DNA of 29,314 bases from an uncultured Bacteroidales bacterium (GCA_900546445.1 URCV01000019.1:1-29314); one strand, 5' to 3'; positions 1-7,056 are shown, counted from the first letter of the stretch. Translations and numbers: made by a program. The notes: generated by a model not told the origin, from the letters alone.

Positions 1-68
1 GCTCGCCACAAAGATAAGATGTGGTCTTGATTTTTATTTAAACGGGTGTAAAATCGGAAGATTTTATG

Positions 69-76
69 TAAGTTTG
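69..76 (+). promoter_or_regulatory. Bacteroidota -7 promoter element before sppA
   Basis: TAAGTTTG fits the Bacteroidota sigma-factor -7 consensus TAnnTTTG. It lies 22 bp before the sppA start codon, so the predicted 5' leader is short. No clear -33 TTTG is seen at the expected distance. The 68 bp to its left hold no recognisable gene. Confidence 0.5.
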
Positions 77-98
77 TCGTATATAAACATATTCGAAG

Positions 99-1856
99 AT
101 GAAGAATTTTTTAAAAACATTGCTCGCAGTCATTTGCGGACTTCTAATCGTGAACCTGATAGGGTTCTGGATTATAGCAAGCGTAGCCTCCATAGGAGGA
201 AAGGCTCCGGCTATCCCGACACAGGGCGTGCTTAGGGTAGATATGTCTAAAATAATTGTAGCAGAGCAGAGTACGCAGTCTTTCAATTTCTCGCAGAAGG
301 ATTATCGCGTGACGATTGGCCTGCTGAAGGCGATGAATGCCATAGCAGCCGCTGCCGAGGATCCGGGCGTAAAATGCATTTATCTGAAGACGGACGGTCT
401 GGCCATAGGTACGGGTGCTATCCAGGAGTTCAGGAAGGCTCTCTCGGTTTTCCGTCAGAGCGGAAAGCCTGTCATCGCATATATGGAGAACCCTACCACA
501 GGCTCATATTATCTTGCAAGTGTGGCTGATAAGGTATATATGGGCGCATATCAGGGTGGAACTCCTACCTTTACTGGCCTCTCTTCGCAGATGATGTTTT
601 TAGGCGACGCGCTCAGCCGTCTGGGCATTAACGTGCAGCTTATTCGTCACGGCAAATACAAGTCTGCCGGCGAGATGTACATAAGGTCGAGTGCGAGTGC
701 AGAGAATCTATATCAGAATCAGGTGATGGTCAATTCTTTATGGAGTTCGTTCGTGGACGAGATGGCCGATAGCCGCGGTCTCACCCCTAAGGACATTAAC
801 GACTCCATCGATAATTTGGAGCTCTGCCTGCCTGCCGATTTCGTGTCTGCCGGGCTGGTGGACGAGCTGCTGGACAGGAACGCGCTCGAGGCCAAATTGG
901 CAGTTATGGCCCAGGTCGAAGATTACGACGAGGTGCAGTTCATCCCATTCGACGCTTACGCTGACTCCCACATTAAGAACAACTTCCGTGCGGCCAAGCG
1001 CATCGCAGTCATCTATGCCAACGGTTCCATCGTCGATGGTTATGACGTGCAGAATGTCGATGGCGACAGGTTCGCTTCCATTATCGAGGATGTGCGCAAG
1101 GACGATATGGTGAAGGCGGTCGTGCTGCGTGTGAACTCTCCGGGCGGCAGTGTCGTGGCTTCAGAGAAGATACGTCACGAACTGGACAGATTGGCCGAAG
1201 AAAAGCCGCTGATAGCTTCGTACGGCGATTATGCTGCATCGGGTGGCTACTGGATTTCGAATGGCGCGGACAGGATTTTCTCCGATGCCACTACTCTCAC
1301 GGGCTCCATCGGTGTGTTCGGTATGGTTCCGGATTTGTCGAAACTCTATAAGGAGACCCTCCACGTGGGTGTGCAGAGCGTGTCTTCGAACAAGCACGGC
1401 GATATGTTCGCGATGGGAAGGGCTTTCACGAAGGACGAATTGGCCTATATGCAGAGGAGCATCGAGAGCATCTACACGCGTTTCGTGGGACTGGTTTCCG
1501 AGGGTCGCGATATGACTGTGCAGCAGGTAGATGAGATCGCTCAGGGTCGCGTTTGGACCGGAAGCGATGCAGTGAAGATAGGTCTGGTCGATGAGATCGG
1601 CGGATTGAACGAGGCTATGGCTTACGCTGCAGTGAGCGGAGGCGATGCCGACTTAAGCAACTGGAACATAGTAGAATATCCGCGCGAGCTTACTCTTATA
1701 GAGATGCTGACCGAATCCTTTACCGGAGCCGTGAACGACTATTCGGTATTCGGGAATTGGGCCAATTATTATAAGTCGTGGTATGACAGCTTTATGGGTG
1801 GCAACCGCGAGATAGTCTTCGCCACTATGCCATATATTCCTAGCATCATCAAGTAA
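99..1856 (+). CDS. sppA: Signal peptide peptidase SppA, 67K type
   Basis: This 585-residue protein is a membrane-anchored serine protease that degrades signal peptides left in the membrane after secretion. A single hydrophobic segment covers about residues 5-32. Two tandem ClpP/crotonase-like domains follow, the long 67K architecture. The N-terminal domain carries the general-base lysine (GKYKSAGE, K188) and the C-terminal domain the nucleophile serine in YGDYAASGGYW (S381), matching the Ser/Lys dyad shared between domains in the E. coli family. Another conserved stretch is RVNSPGGS near residue 344. The length is normal for the family. The ATG at 99 sits just after a -7 promoter element, and a hairpin terminator follows the stop. 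It appears to be a single-gene transcription unit. Identification is secure. Confidence 0.97.
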   Translation: MKNFLKTLLAVICGLLIVNLIGFWIIASVASIGGKAPAIPTQGVLRVDMSKIIVAEQSTQSFNFSQKDYRVTIGLLKAMNAIAAAAEDPGVKCIYLKTDGLAIGTGAIQEFRKALSVFRQSGKPVIAYMENPTTGSYYLASVADKVYMGAYQGGTPTFTGLSSQMMFLGDALSRLGINVQLIRHGKYKSAGEMYIRSSASAENLYQNQVMVNSLWSSFVDEMADSRGLTPKDINDSIDNLELCLPADFVSAGLVDELLDRNALEAKLAVMAQVEDYDEVQFIPFDAYADSHIKNNFRAAKRIAVIYANGSIVDGYDVQNVDGDRFASIIEDVRKDDMVKAVVLRVNSPGGSVVASEKIRHELDRLAEEKPLIASYGDYAASGGYWISNGADRIFSDATTLTGSIGVFGMVPDLSKLYKETLHVGVQSVSSNKHGDMFAMGRAFTKDELAYMQRSIESIYTRFVGLVSEGRDMTVQQVDEIAQGRVWTGSDAVKIGLVDEIGGLNEAMAYAAVSGGDADLSNWNIVEYPRELTLIEMLTESFTGAVNDYSVFGNWANYYKSWYDSFMGGNREIVFATMPYIPSIIK

Positions 1857-1883
1857 GTAGGTGAGGAGTTTCTTAGAAATGAC

Positions 1884-1915
1884 GGGGCGTACAGTTGTGT
1901 ATGCCCTGTTTTTTT
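1884..1915 (+). terminator. Intrinsic terminator after sppA
   Basis: GGGCGTACA and TGTATGCCC pair as a 9-bp stem (one G-U pair) around a GTTG loop, followed at once by a T-rich run. It lies 28 bp after the sppA stop. The promoter of the next gene begins inside the T-run. Confidence 0.8.
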
Positions 1916-1925
1916 ATTACTTTTG
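1895..1925 (+). promoter_or_regulatory. Promoter for the small-peptide/lipoprotein pair
   Basis: TACTTTTG at 1918-1925 matches the -7 consensus TAnnTTTG. A TTG at 1895-1897, 20 bp upstream, could serve as a weak -33 element and would lie in the loop of the sppA terminator. The start codon of the 49-aa gene is 48 bp downstream. Confidence 0.6.
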
Positions 1926-1973
1926 CGCTTACACAAGTAAAACATACACAAATCAAATCATAATCATTCTTTT

Positions 1974-2123
1974 ATGAAAACCATTATTACATCCTGTGGA
2001 GGGGTAAAAGCCTATCAGGCACCCTCTTGCGAGCAGATTGACCTGCTTTGCAGTAGTTCCATTCTTCTCAACACTTCTAACGTTATTGATTCTTCCGATG
2101 AGGAAGAGTTCGGTGAATTCTAA
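1974..2123 (+). CDS. 49-residue peptide, function unknown
   Basis: This short reading frame begins at the first ATG after a good promoter motif and ends 12 bp before the next gene, so the two are probably co-transcribed. The product has three cysteines (C8, C19, C26), a central motif AYQAPSCEQIDLLCSSSILL and a strongly acidic end DSSDEEEFGEF. It has no signal peptide and no membrane segment. The pattern 'Tyr-x-x-Pro, then hydrophobic positions, then Leu-x-x-Ser and an acidic tail' resembles very short proteins that I recall from many Bacteroidales genomes, often near surface lipoproteins. That resemblance is from memory, and their function is not established. It could be a secreted or regulatory peptide, a modified-peptide precursor or a leader ORF. 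No modification enzyme is encoded nearby. Confidence 0.6.
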   Translation: MKTIITSCGGVKAYQAPSCEQIDLLCSSSILLNTSNVIDSSDEEEFGEF

Positions 2124-2135
2124 AGACGAAGCCTT

Positions 2136-3422
2136 ATGAAAAAGCATTTTCTTTTAGGTCTCACCGCAGTAGCTGCGATGTGCCTCTTCTCTTGTAATAA
2201 AGAGAATGTAAGACCTTCTGAAAGCACGCAGACCATCACCTTCACCGCCCTCACTCCGGACACGAAAACTCATTTCGGGGAGAAGGCAGGCAATGCCTAC
2301 CCTACTCTCTGGACAGGTAACGAGCAAGTGGCAGTGTCGTATAACGGAGGCGCGAAGACTACGGCAAGAGTTTCCGGTAGCGAAAAGAGCGCGTCCATTA
2401 GTGTCGAAACAGTCGTGGACGGGAATGCTGCAGAGCACAAGTTCATGCTGGCCAGTCCGGCTGCCGCCATCACTAGCCTCGATAGCGGCGGTGACATCTA
2501 TTTCACCATTCCTTCTGTCCAGACTCCGGGCGAAGGCACTTGCGACGAAGCTGCGCAGATTATCTACGCTACGGCTTCTTGCACGGCAGAGGCGCTGAAC
2601 AGTAACATTTCCCTTACTTTCAAGCACCTCACGGCTTACGGTAATATGTCAGTCGTCCTTCCGGAAGGAGCCGGAAAAGTGCAGCAGATAGAGCTTCTGA
2701 CAGCGGCCACGGGGCTTACGGGAAGTTATGGATACGGTTCTTTGGGGTTAAAGGAAGATGTTAAGAAGGATGAGCTGACCATTTTGACGGACAAGACCAC
2801 AGGCATCTTCTTCGCCTGCGCTCCGGCAGATCTCAATGGCGAGAACCTCGTAGTCACGGTCACCACCGACAAGGGCGTCTACGAAAAAGACATCGACCTC
2901 AAAGACAAGAACCTTTCATTCAAAGCCGGCAAAGTCTCGAAATTCACCGTTAAGGATTTTAAAGAAATCAAGACATATAGGCACATTTTTAATGCAAAAC
3001 CTACTATTGGTAGTAACATTAAATTAACCAATATGTCTTGGAGCATCTCGGCTACTAATTTGAATAACTATAACTCACAAAATTACGCAGGGGTTCAGTT
3101 TGGGACATCTAAAAAAAATGGTAAAATCACACTTACGTCTTCCAATGCGTGGTCGTATCAAAATGCCACTACGATTAAGGAAGTAAGACTTTGGCTAAAT
3201 ACAGGTGGTTCTGCAGTTACTCCGAAAGTGACAATTAATAATAAGGCCGCGACTTCGGATGGGACAAAAGTGGTCAAAAATTCTACAGCAAAAGATGACT
3301 GGACTAAGACCACAAAAGTCACCTTTACCCCGGTAGAAGGCGGAGATACAGGGATTATCGTCATCGATGTCACATCTGCAAACGCAGGCTACATTTGCGC
3401 AATAGAAATTGACGCCGAGTAA
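2136..3422 (+). CDS. Fimbrillin-like surface lipoprotein, mosaic C-terminus
   Basis: The 428-residue product has a lipoprotein signal peptide with lipobox LFSC (Cys20). Residues of about 30-275 follow the fimbrillin / Mfa-like N-terminal pattern of Bacteroidales: ITFTALTPDTKTHFG, a W-x-x-x-E-Q-V strand, LTFKHLTAYGNMSV and FFACAPADL. The family includes fimbrial subunits and related lipid-anchored outer-membrane proteins. After about residue 275 comes a different beta-rich domain with YAGVQFGTSKKNGKITLTSS and a closing strand ending in CAIEIDAE, similar in style to the small carbohydrate-binding-like modules attached to secreted Bacteroidota proteins. Base composition drops at the same point (33 of 60 G+C at 2461-2520, 20 of 60 at 3061-3120), suggesting a domain acquired separately. 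It is probably co-transcribed with the peptide gene upstream. Its ligand is unknown. Confidence 0.75.
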   Translation: MKKHFLLGLTAVAAMCLFSCNKENVRPSESTQTITFTALTPDTKTHFGEKAGNAYPTLWTGNEQVAVSYNGGAKTTARVSGSEKSASISVETVVDGNAAEHKFMLASPAAAITSLDSGGDIYFTIPSVQTPGEGTCDEAAQIIYATASCTAEALNSNISLTFKHLTAYGNMSVVLPEGAGKVQQIELLTAATGLTGSYGYGSLGLKEDVKKDELTILTDKTTGIFFACAPADLNGENLVVTVTTDKGVYEKDIDLKDKNLSFKAGKVSKFTVKDFKEIKTYRHIFNAKPTIGSNIKLTNMSWSISATNLNNYNSQNYAGVQFGTSKKNGKITLTSSNAWSYQNATTIKEVRLWLNTGGSAVTPKVTINNKAATSDGTKVVKNSTAKDDWTKTTKVTFTPVEGGDTGIIVIDVTSANAGYICAIEIDAE

Positions 3423-3444
3423 TCCATAACGCTTACTATAATTT

Positions 3445-3485
3445 TACAGCCAGACAGTTCCCCGCTGCCTGGCTGTAATTTTTCG
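3445..3485 (+). terminator. Intrinsic terminator after the fimbrillin-like gene
   Basis: TTACAGCCAGACAG and CTGCCTGGCTGTAA form a 14-bp stem with one mismatch and a 7-nt loop, followed by a short T-run. It lies 22 bp beyond the stop codon. Confidence 0.85.
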
Positions 3486-3768
3486 ACACTGTATCCCCCA
3501 CTTATTTCACGACCTGCTGCGAAGTCGAAAAACACCTTTTGAGTCAGGATGCCGTAGACACGCTTCTAGATGGTCCGGTAGCTGAAGGTGTACAGAAGTT
3601 TCGTACACCTTTAGGTTACACCCTTAGTAGAACGCCGTAGAACGCAGCTAGTGTTCAAAGGTGTTTTTCGGGTTGCGAAATTTTCATCAACTCGACCTCA
3701 GTTTCGGGCAACATCGCATTTCCGACATCATCTTTCGGTGCATTCTAAAGAAATAATGTAAAACGCAT
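3486..3768. other. Non-coding stretch with paired hairpins
   Basis: No credible gene is seen here. The middle (3526-3670) is occupied by the repeated inverted arms described separately. The flanks, including 3671-3768, show nothing recognisable. A promoter motif follows at 3769. Confidence 0.6.
3526..3670. repeat. Nested inverted repeat made of two 73-bp units
   Basis: A 14-bp arm, CGAAAAACACCTTT (3526-3539), is matched exactly by its reverse complement at 3657-3670. Between them is a perfect 9-bp hairpin, AAGGTGTAC / GTACACCTT (3585-3593 / 3603-3611). Arm motifs recur at exactly 73 bp: CACCTTT at 3533 and 3606, AAGGTGT at 3585 and 3658. A direct repeat GCCGTAGA also occurs at 3551 and 3634. 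The element could be a MITE-like remnant or a structured RNA. No transposase or target-site duplication was recognised. Confidence 0.7.
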
Positions 3769-3776
3769 TATCTTTG
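3769..3776 (+). promoter_or_regulatory. -7 promoter element before the permease remnant
   Basis: TATCTTTG matches TAnnTTTG and is followed 25 bp later by the ATG of the truncated permease. The promoter seems to have survived the loss of the gene body. Confidence 0.55.
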
Positions 3777-3800
3777 TAACTTGTAACAATTCCAACGAAT

Positions 3801-3955
3801 ATGGGATTGTTAAACTCATTATTGTTCATGCTCAACGAGATGTCACCATACATCTTGCTGGGATTCTTCATAGCAGGGCTGATGCACGCATTTGTGCCAC
3901 AGAAGACGTTTGCCCGCCATTTGGCAGGGAAAGAACACTCGTTCAGCCTACTGTC
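3801..3955 (+). pseudogene. Truncated SO_0444-type permease (5' fragment)
   Basis: The first ~48 residues match the start of the SO_0444 / DUF318 permease family: LLNSLLFMLNEMSPYILLGF, then FIAGLMHAFVPQKTFARHL. These are eight-helix membrane permeases linked to Cu/Zn efflux, normally over 300 residues. Here the similarity stops just after the first membrane helix, before the conserved proline- and cysteine-rich PLCSCG motif of the family. The same frame runs on to 4067 in sequence that looks like no protein. The remainder of the permease is absent from the window, so this is a deletion remnant, not a frameshift that could be restored. The intact promoter motif suggests a recent loss. The family call rests on a short stretch. 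Confidence 0.65.
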
Positions 3956-4211
3956 CACAAGTCAGTTTCGGCTTAAGTTTCTCCGTCGACTCCGAATAAA
4001 TCTATATTTGCAGACTCTAATCAATTCTACTTTCGAAATCCACTGTAAATTCACAATGAATTTCTAAAATATCCAAGACCAAATTGGCCCTTGACGAAAA
4101 GGGCATCGTGGCCGGATTATTACCTAAAACAAAGATATAGTTGGAACTTTAAGGTTTTATTTTTATTTTGTCGGGTAATTAATACTGACCGTGAACATCG
4201 TCATTGAGATA

Positions 4212-4505
4212 ATGAAAAGAATTGAATGGGAGAAAGCCACAGTCCGACATATGATAGAACTGTGGTGCATGAAAAAACACAAAAAACAGGAACTTTGTGA
4301 AGAGTGCCGGGAGTTGCTGACATACGCAACAGCGAGGCTCGACAAGTGCAAATTCGGAGAGAGGAAGACCAAATGCCATAAATGCCCCGTCCATTGTTAC
4401 CGTCCGGATATGCGAGAAAAGATACGCGAAGTAATGCGATTCAGCGGCCCGAGAATGATATTATATCACCCATTGGAGGCGTTGCGCTATATTATATCGA
4501 GATAG
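4212..4505 (+). CDS. ygbA: YgbA-type nitrous oxide-stimulated promoter family protein
   Basis: The 97-residue product is a small cysteine-rich cytoplasmic protein. Cysteines occur as LCEECRELLTYATARLDKC followed by C-H-K-C-P-V-H-C-Y, then REVMRFSGPRMILYHPLEAL. This is the diagnostic layout of the YgbA / nitrous oxide-stimulated promoter family, whose enterobacterial members belong to the nitric-oxide (NsrR) regulon and help growth under nitrosative stress. The spaced cysteines suggest metal or Fe-S binding, which is inference. I chose the ATG at 4212 (MKRIEWEK) over the in-frame GTG at 4191 because homologues begin with a similar MKRIE... segment. It appears complete although its neighbours on both sides are broken genes. 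The 4068-4211 spacer shows no clear promoter. Confidence 0.85.
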   Translation: MKRIEWEKATVRHMIELWCMKKHKKQELCEECRELLTYATARLDKCKFGERKTKCHKCPVHCYRPDMREKIREVMRFSGPRMILYHPLEALRYIISR

Positions 4506-4738
4506 ATAATTGGCCGAGCTCAAAATGCTATAAAGACAGTTATATCATCCCCAAAAGTTTCAGTCATATTTTACATTTGCATATTTCAGGTCATTTTTCC
4601 GCAGACGCGGCTGCATCGGGTTAGCTCTCGTATATAATGAAAAACTCAAAACGCCAATCCCCAGCTGTATGTCAGAGGAACGACGTTAAATATCTACCAA
4701 GCCTCTTACGTAGGTGTTCTGTTTGACACATCAAGCGT
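4506..4738. other. Gene-free spacer
   Basis: AT-rich sequence between ygbA and the toxin remnant. No promoter, hairpin or credible reading frame was recognised. Confidence 0.4.
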
Positions 4739-5053
4739 TCAATCTCTTTTTCCGGGCATCTTATCAATAAACTGTTCTTTCACAAGCTGGTATGCCTCTT
4801 GCGGCTTGAACGGATTCGTACCCTCGCGCAATAGGATATCCGTATCGCCCAGAAATTCTGGATCCTGCATTTTCAGTTCCATATTCTGCACAAACTGCTT
4901 ATACGTAGGTTGCTTTTCTACAACAAACTCGATATAGCGGCGATAACACTCCAGCACTTTGTCCACATCTATCTTTCTGCTTTCAAAGGCGACCTGCAAA
5001 TCGAATAGGTCACGACCTTTCTTCCGTTGATAAAGGCTCATTTGTCCGGTTAA
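4739..5053 (-). pseudogene. C-terminal remnant of an AbiEii/AbiGii-type nucleotidyltransferase toxin
   Basis: Reading on the - strand, LYQRKKGRDLFDL is the hallmark C-terminal motif of the AbiEii toxin family, which acts with an AbiEi antitoxin in type IV toxin-antitoxin / phage-exclusion modules. The rest (YRRYIEFVVEKQPTYKQF, TNPFKPQEAYQLVKEQFI) fits the family's helical C-terminus. The N-terminal nucleotidyltransferase core with its Gly-Ser and Asp-x-Asp motifs is missing, and so is the antitoxin gene. The open frame continues upstream to 5170, but that part is translated from an intrinsic terminator and is not protein-like. A complete toxin would be about twice as long. The fragment is presumed non-functional. 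Confidence 0.75.
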
Positions 5054-5120
5054 ACGCCAATCCACTGGACAAGTTGCCACTTTCGAATACCACTCTCGCC
5101 GCGCATCACCTGAAAACAAC

Positions 5121-5160
5121 AAAAAAAGCGAGTTAGGTGCGATATAACCTAACTCGCTTT
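5121..5160 (-). terminator. Intrinsic terminator for the DUF2795 gene
   Basis: AAAGCGAGTTAGGT (5125-5138) and ACCTAACTCGCTTT (5147-5160) form a perfect 14-bp stem with an 8-nt loop. On the - strand a run of seven T follows. It lies 46 bp downstream of the DUF2795 stop codon. Confidence 0.9.
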
Positions 5161-5205
5161 GCGGACTCAAGGTGCCGCGGCATTCAGTCTCTTAAGGGTA
5201 GGGCC

Positions 5206-5427
5206 CTAATACTCCTCTTCGTTAAAGAAAAAATCTTCCTTCGTAGGATAATCCGGCCAAATATCCTCTATGCTTTCGTATATTTCACCGTCATCTTCGA
5301 GTTCCTGAAGATTCTCGACCACGTCCTGAGGGGCGCCCGTACGGTTTGCGTAATCGATCAATTCATCTTTTGTTGCTGGCCATGGAGCATCGTCCAGGCT
5401 TCCAGCTAATTCAAGTGTCCAAAACAT
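5206..5427 (-). CDS. DUF2795 domain-containing protein
   Basis: This 73-residue acidic protein opens with MFWTLELAGSLDDAPWPATK and has a conserved core ELIDYANRTGAPQDVVENLQ, ending PTKEDFFFNEEEY. The whole length corresponds to the DUF2795 family as found in Bacteroidales, where it is a stand-alone small cytoplasmic protein predicted to be helical. Biochemical function is unknown to me. It has its own promoter motif (5492-5499), a leader containing a small hairpin, and a strong terminator, so it is a single-gene unit. Start and stop are well supported by family length. Confidence 0.9.
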   Translation of the reverse strand: MFWTLELAGSLDDAPWPATKDELIDYANRTGAPQDVVENLQELEDDGEIYESIEDIWPDYPTKEDFFFNEEEY

Positions 5428-5462
5428 CTTATTTCAATATTTTATTTCTATCCAACTCTTTA

Positions 5463-5479
5463 GAGATGACCATCATCTC
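5463..5479 (-). promoter_or_regulatory. Hairpin in the DUF2795 leader
   Basis: GAGATGA / TCATCTC form a perfect 7-bp stem with a 3-nt loop, between the predicted -7 element and the start codon 36 bp further on. It could stabilise or regulate the leader, but no known riboswitch is recognised. Confidence 0.4.
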
Positions 5480-5491
5480 CGAATTAGGACG

Positions 5492-5499
5492 CAAATATA
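5492..5499 (-). promoter_or_regulatory. -7 promoter element for DUF2795
   Basis: On the - strand this reads TATATTTG, an exact match to TAnnTTTG, about 65 bp before the ATG. It starts just past the terminator of the upstream purine permease operon. Confidence 0.55.
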
Positions 5500-5514
5500 T
5501 AAAAATATTCTATA

Positions 5515-5551
5515 TAAAAAAAGGAATGCCTACCATCTCGGCAGGCATCCC
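5515..5551 (-). terminator. Intrinsic terminator ending the nucleobase uptake operon
   Basis: On the - strand GGGATGCCTGCC pairs with GGTAGGCATTCC (12 bp, two G-U pairs) around GAGAT, followed by a run of T. It lies 115 bp after the AzgA-type permease stop. The 5552-5666 spacer shows nothing else. Confidence 0.85.
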
Positions 5552-5666
5552 TTCACACAACTAAAAAACACTAAATAACTAATAGCAAGCGCCGCAAATG
5601 GCACCTAGTAATCAAGAAAAGTGATATGGATAGAAAATCCACCACAAATCTTTACAACCTATACAT

Positions 5667-6989
5667 CTATAACAATATATACTTCGCCACGAAAATCAAC
5701 GCGAGCACATAGGCTGCAGGTGAGATTTTCTTGAAGTTGAGGCAAAGCACGTTAATCAAAACATAAGAAATCATGCCGAGCATGATGCCATCTGAGATAG
5801 AGTAGCAAAGCGGCATAGAAATCAAGGTAATGAAAGCAGGAATAGCCTCTGAGTAGTTCTCGAAATCGATATCCTTTATAGGTGACATCATAAACACACC
5901 CACGATTACGAGAACCGGAGCAGTAGCCGCGCTTGGGATGGCGAGGAAAATCGGAGAGAAGAAAAGAGCTATCACGAAGCAGATGGCTGCCGAGAAGGCT
6001 GTAAGACCTGTGCGACCTCCCTGAGCGATACCGGATGCACTCTCCACGTAAGTGGTAGTGGTAGAAGTACCCAAGCAAGCGCCGGCTACGGTAGCCACGG
6101 CGTCAGCCATAAGAGTCTTGTTGATGCCCGGAATGTTACCCTGTGCGTCTATCATATTGGCCTTCGTGCTCACGCCCACCACTGTTCCTATGGTATCGAA
6201 CATATCGATGAACATAAATGTGAACACCACCACGAACATATCCAATGAGAAGATATGGCTCCACTCGAATTGGCAGAAAATAGGAGAAACCGAATCAGGC
6301 AGAGAAGCCACGCCGTTGAATTTGGTGATGTGCTCGCCGGTAGCAGGGTCCTTGATTACCAGACCCAGGGCAGCAGTAGCGAGCATGCCGATCAGGAGCG
6401 AGCCCGGAACCTTCTTCACCACGAGAATGCCGGTAAGCACGAGGCCAATCAGGGCGAGCAGCGCCGGACCGGCAGTGATGTCACCCAGAGCCACGGTGGT
6501 AGCATCGTTCGACACGATGACGCCGGCATTCTTAAGGCCAATGAAGGCGATGAACAGGCCAATTCCGCAGCCGATGGCCTTCTTCAATGAAGCAGGGATG
6601 GAATCGACTATGAGTTTGCGGACATTGGTAACCGTAAGAATGATGAAAATGATACCCTCGAGGAGCACGGCAGTAAGTGCGAACTGCCAGCTATATCCCA
6701 TTCCCAAGCATACGGTGAATACGAAGAAGGCGTTGAGACCCATACCGGGAGCCAATGCGAAAGGCTTCTTCGCGTAGATGGCCATAACGAGAGTACCGAT
6801 TACGGCAGCGAGAGCCGTAGCCGTAAACACTGAGCCTGTAGGCATACCAGGGAGTGCGGAGAAAATGCCTGGGTTAACGGCCAAGATATACGACATAGTA
6901 AGGAAAGTCGTGATACCCGCCAGAATCTCTGTCTTGACAGAGTTGACCTTCGGATCGAAGCCGAAAGCTTTTTGTATGAAATTGCTCAT
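5667..6989 (-). CDS. NCS2 family purine permease, AzgA/PbuG type
   Basis: The 440-residue inner-membrane protein imports purine bases (adenine, guanine or hypoxanthine in characterised relatives), probably with protons. The N-terminus has VKTEILAGITTFLTMSYIL followed by the signature ALAPGMGLNAFF. Later come a DTIGTVVGV motif and GTSTTTTYVESASGIAQGGR, all typical of AzgA and PbuG, not of UraA. About 12-14 membrane segments are apparent. I start at MSNFIQKAFGF: the frame extends 28 codons further upstream, but that extension is built from the spacer hairpin and poly-A tract and is unlike the family. It is the last gene of a three-gene nucleobase uptake cassette and is followed by a terminator. 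The exact purine cannot be read from sequence. Confidence 0.92.
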   Translation of the reverse strand: MSNFIQKAFGFDPKVNSVKTEILAGITTFLTMSYILAVNPGIFSALPGMPTGSVFTATALAAVIGTLVMAIYAKKPFALAPGMGLNAFFVFTVCLGMGYSWQFALTAVLLEGIIFIILTVTNVRKLIVDSIPASLKKAIGCGIGLFIAFIGLKNAGVIVSNDATTVALGDITAGPALLALIGLVLTGILVVKKVPGSLLIGMLATAALGLVIKDPATGEHITKFNGVASLPDSVSPIFCQFEWSHIFSLDMFVVVFTFMFIDMFDTIGTVVGVSTKANMIDAQGNIPGINKTLMADAVATVAGACLGTSTTTTYVESASGIAQGGRTGLTAFSAAICFVIALFFSPIFLAIPSAATAPVLVIVGVFMMSPIKDIDFENYSEAIPAFITLISMPLCYSISDGIMLGMISYVLINVLCLNFKKISPAAYVLALIFVAKYILL

Positions 6990-6997
6990 TGTAAACA

Positions 6998-7056
6998 AAA
7001 AAAAATAAAAAAACCTTCCCCTATCCAGCCCACACACACCAATTAGCAGGCTGGAT
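6998..7056 (-). promoter_or_regulatory. Hairpin plus T-rich tract upstream of the purine permease
   Basis: On the - strand ATCCAGCC and GGCTGGAT form an 8-bp perfect stem around an 18-nt loop. After 9 nt comes a long T-rich tract that runs almost to the start codon. The gap makes it a poor classical terminator. It could be an attenuator, a partial terminator between the barrel gene and the permease, or an mRNA-processing signal. No known riboswitch was recognised. Confidence 0.45.

Noticed and set aside
3526..3670. Integron attC site
   Set aside because: No GTTRRRY / RYYYAAC core pair in the right places and no integrase nearby.
5054..5170. N-terminal extension of the toxin-remnant reading frame
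   Set aside because: It is translated from the perfect terminator hairpin and T-run of the DUF2795 gene and has no protein-like conservation.
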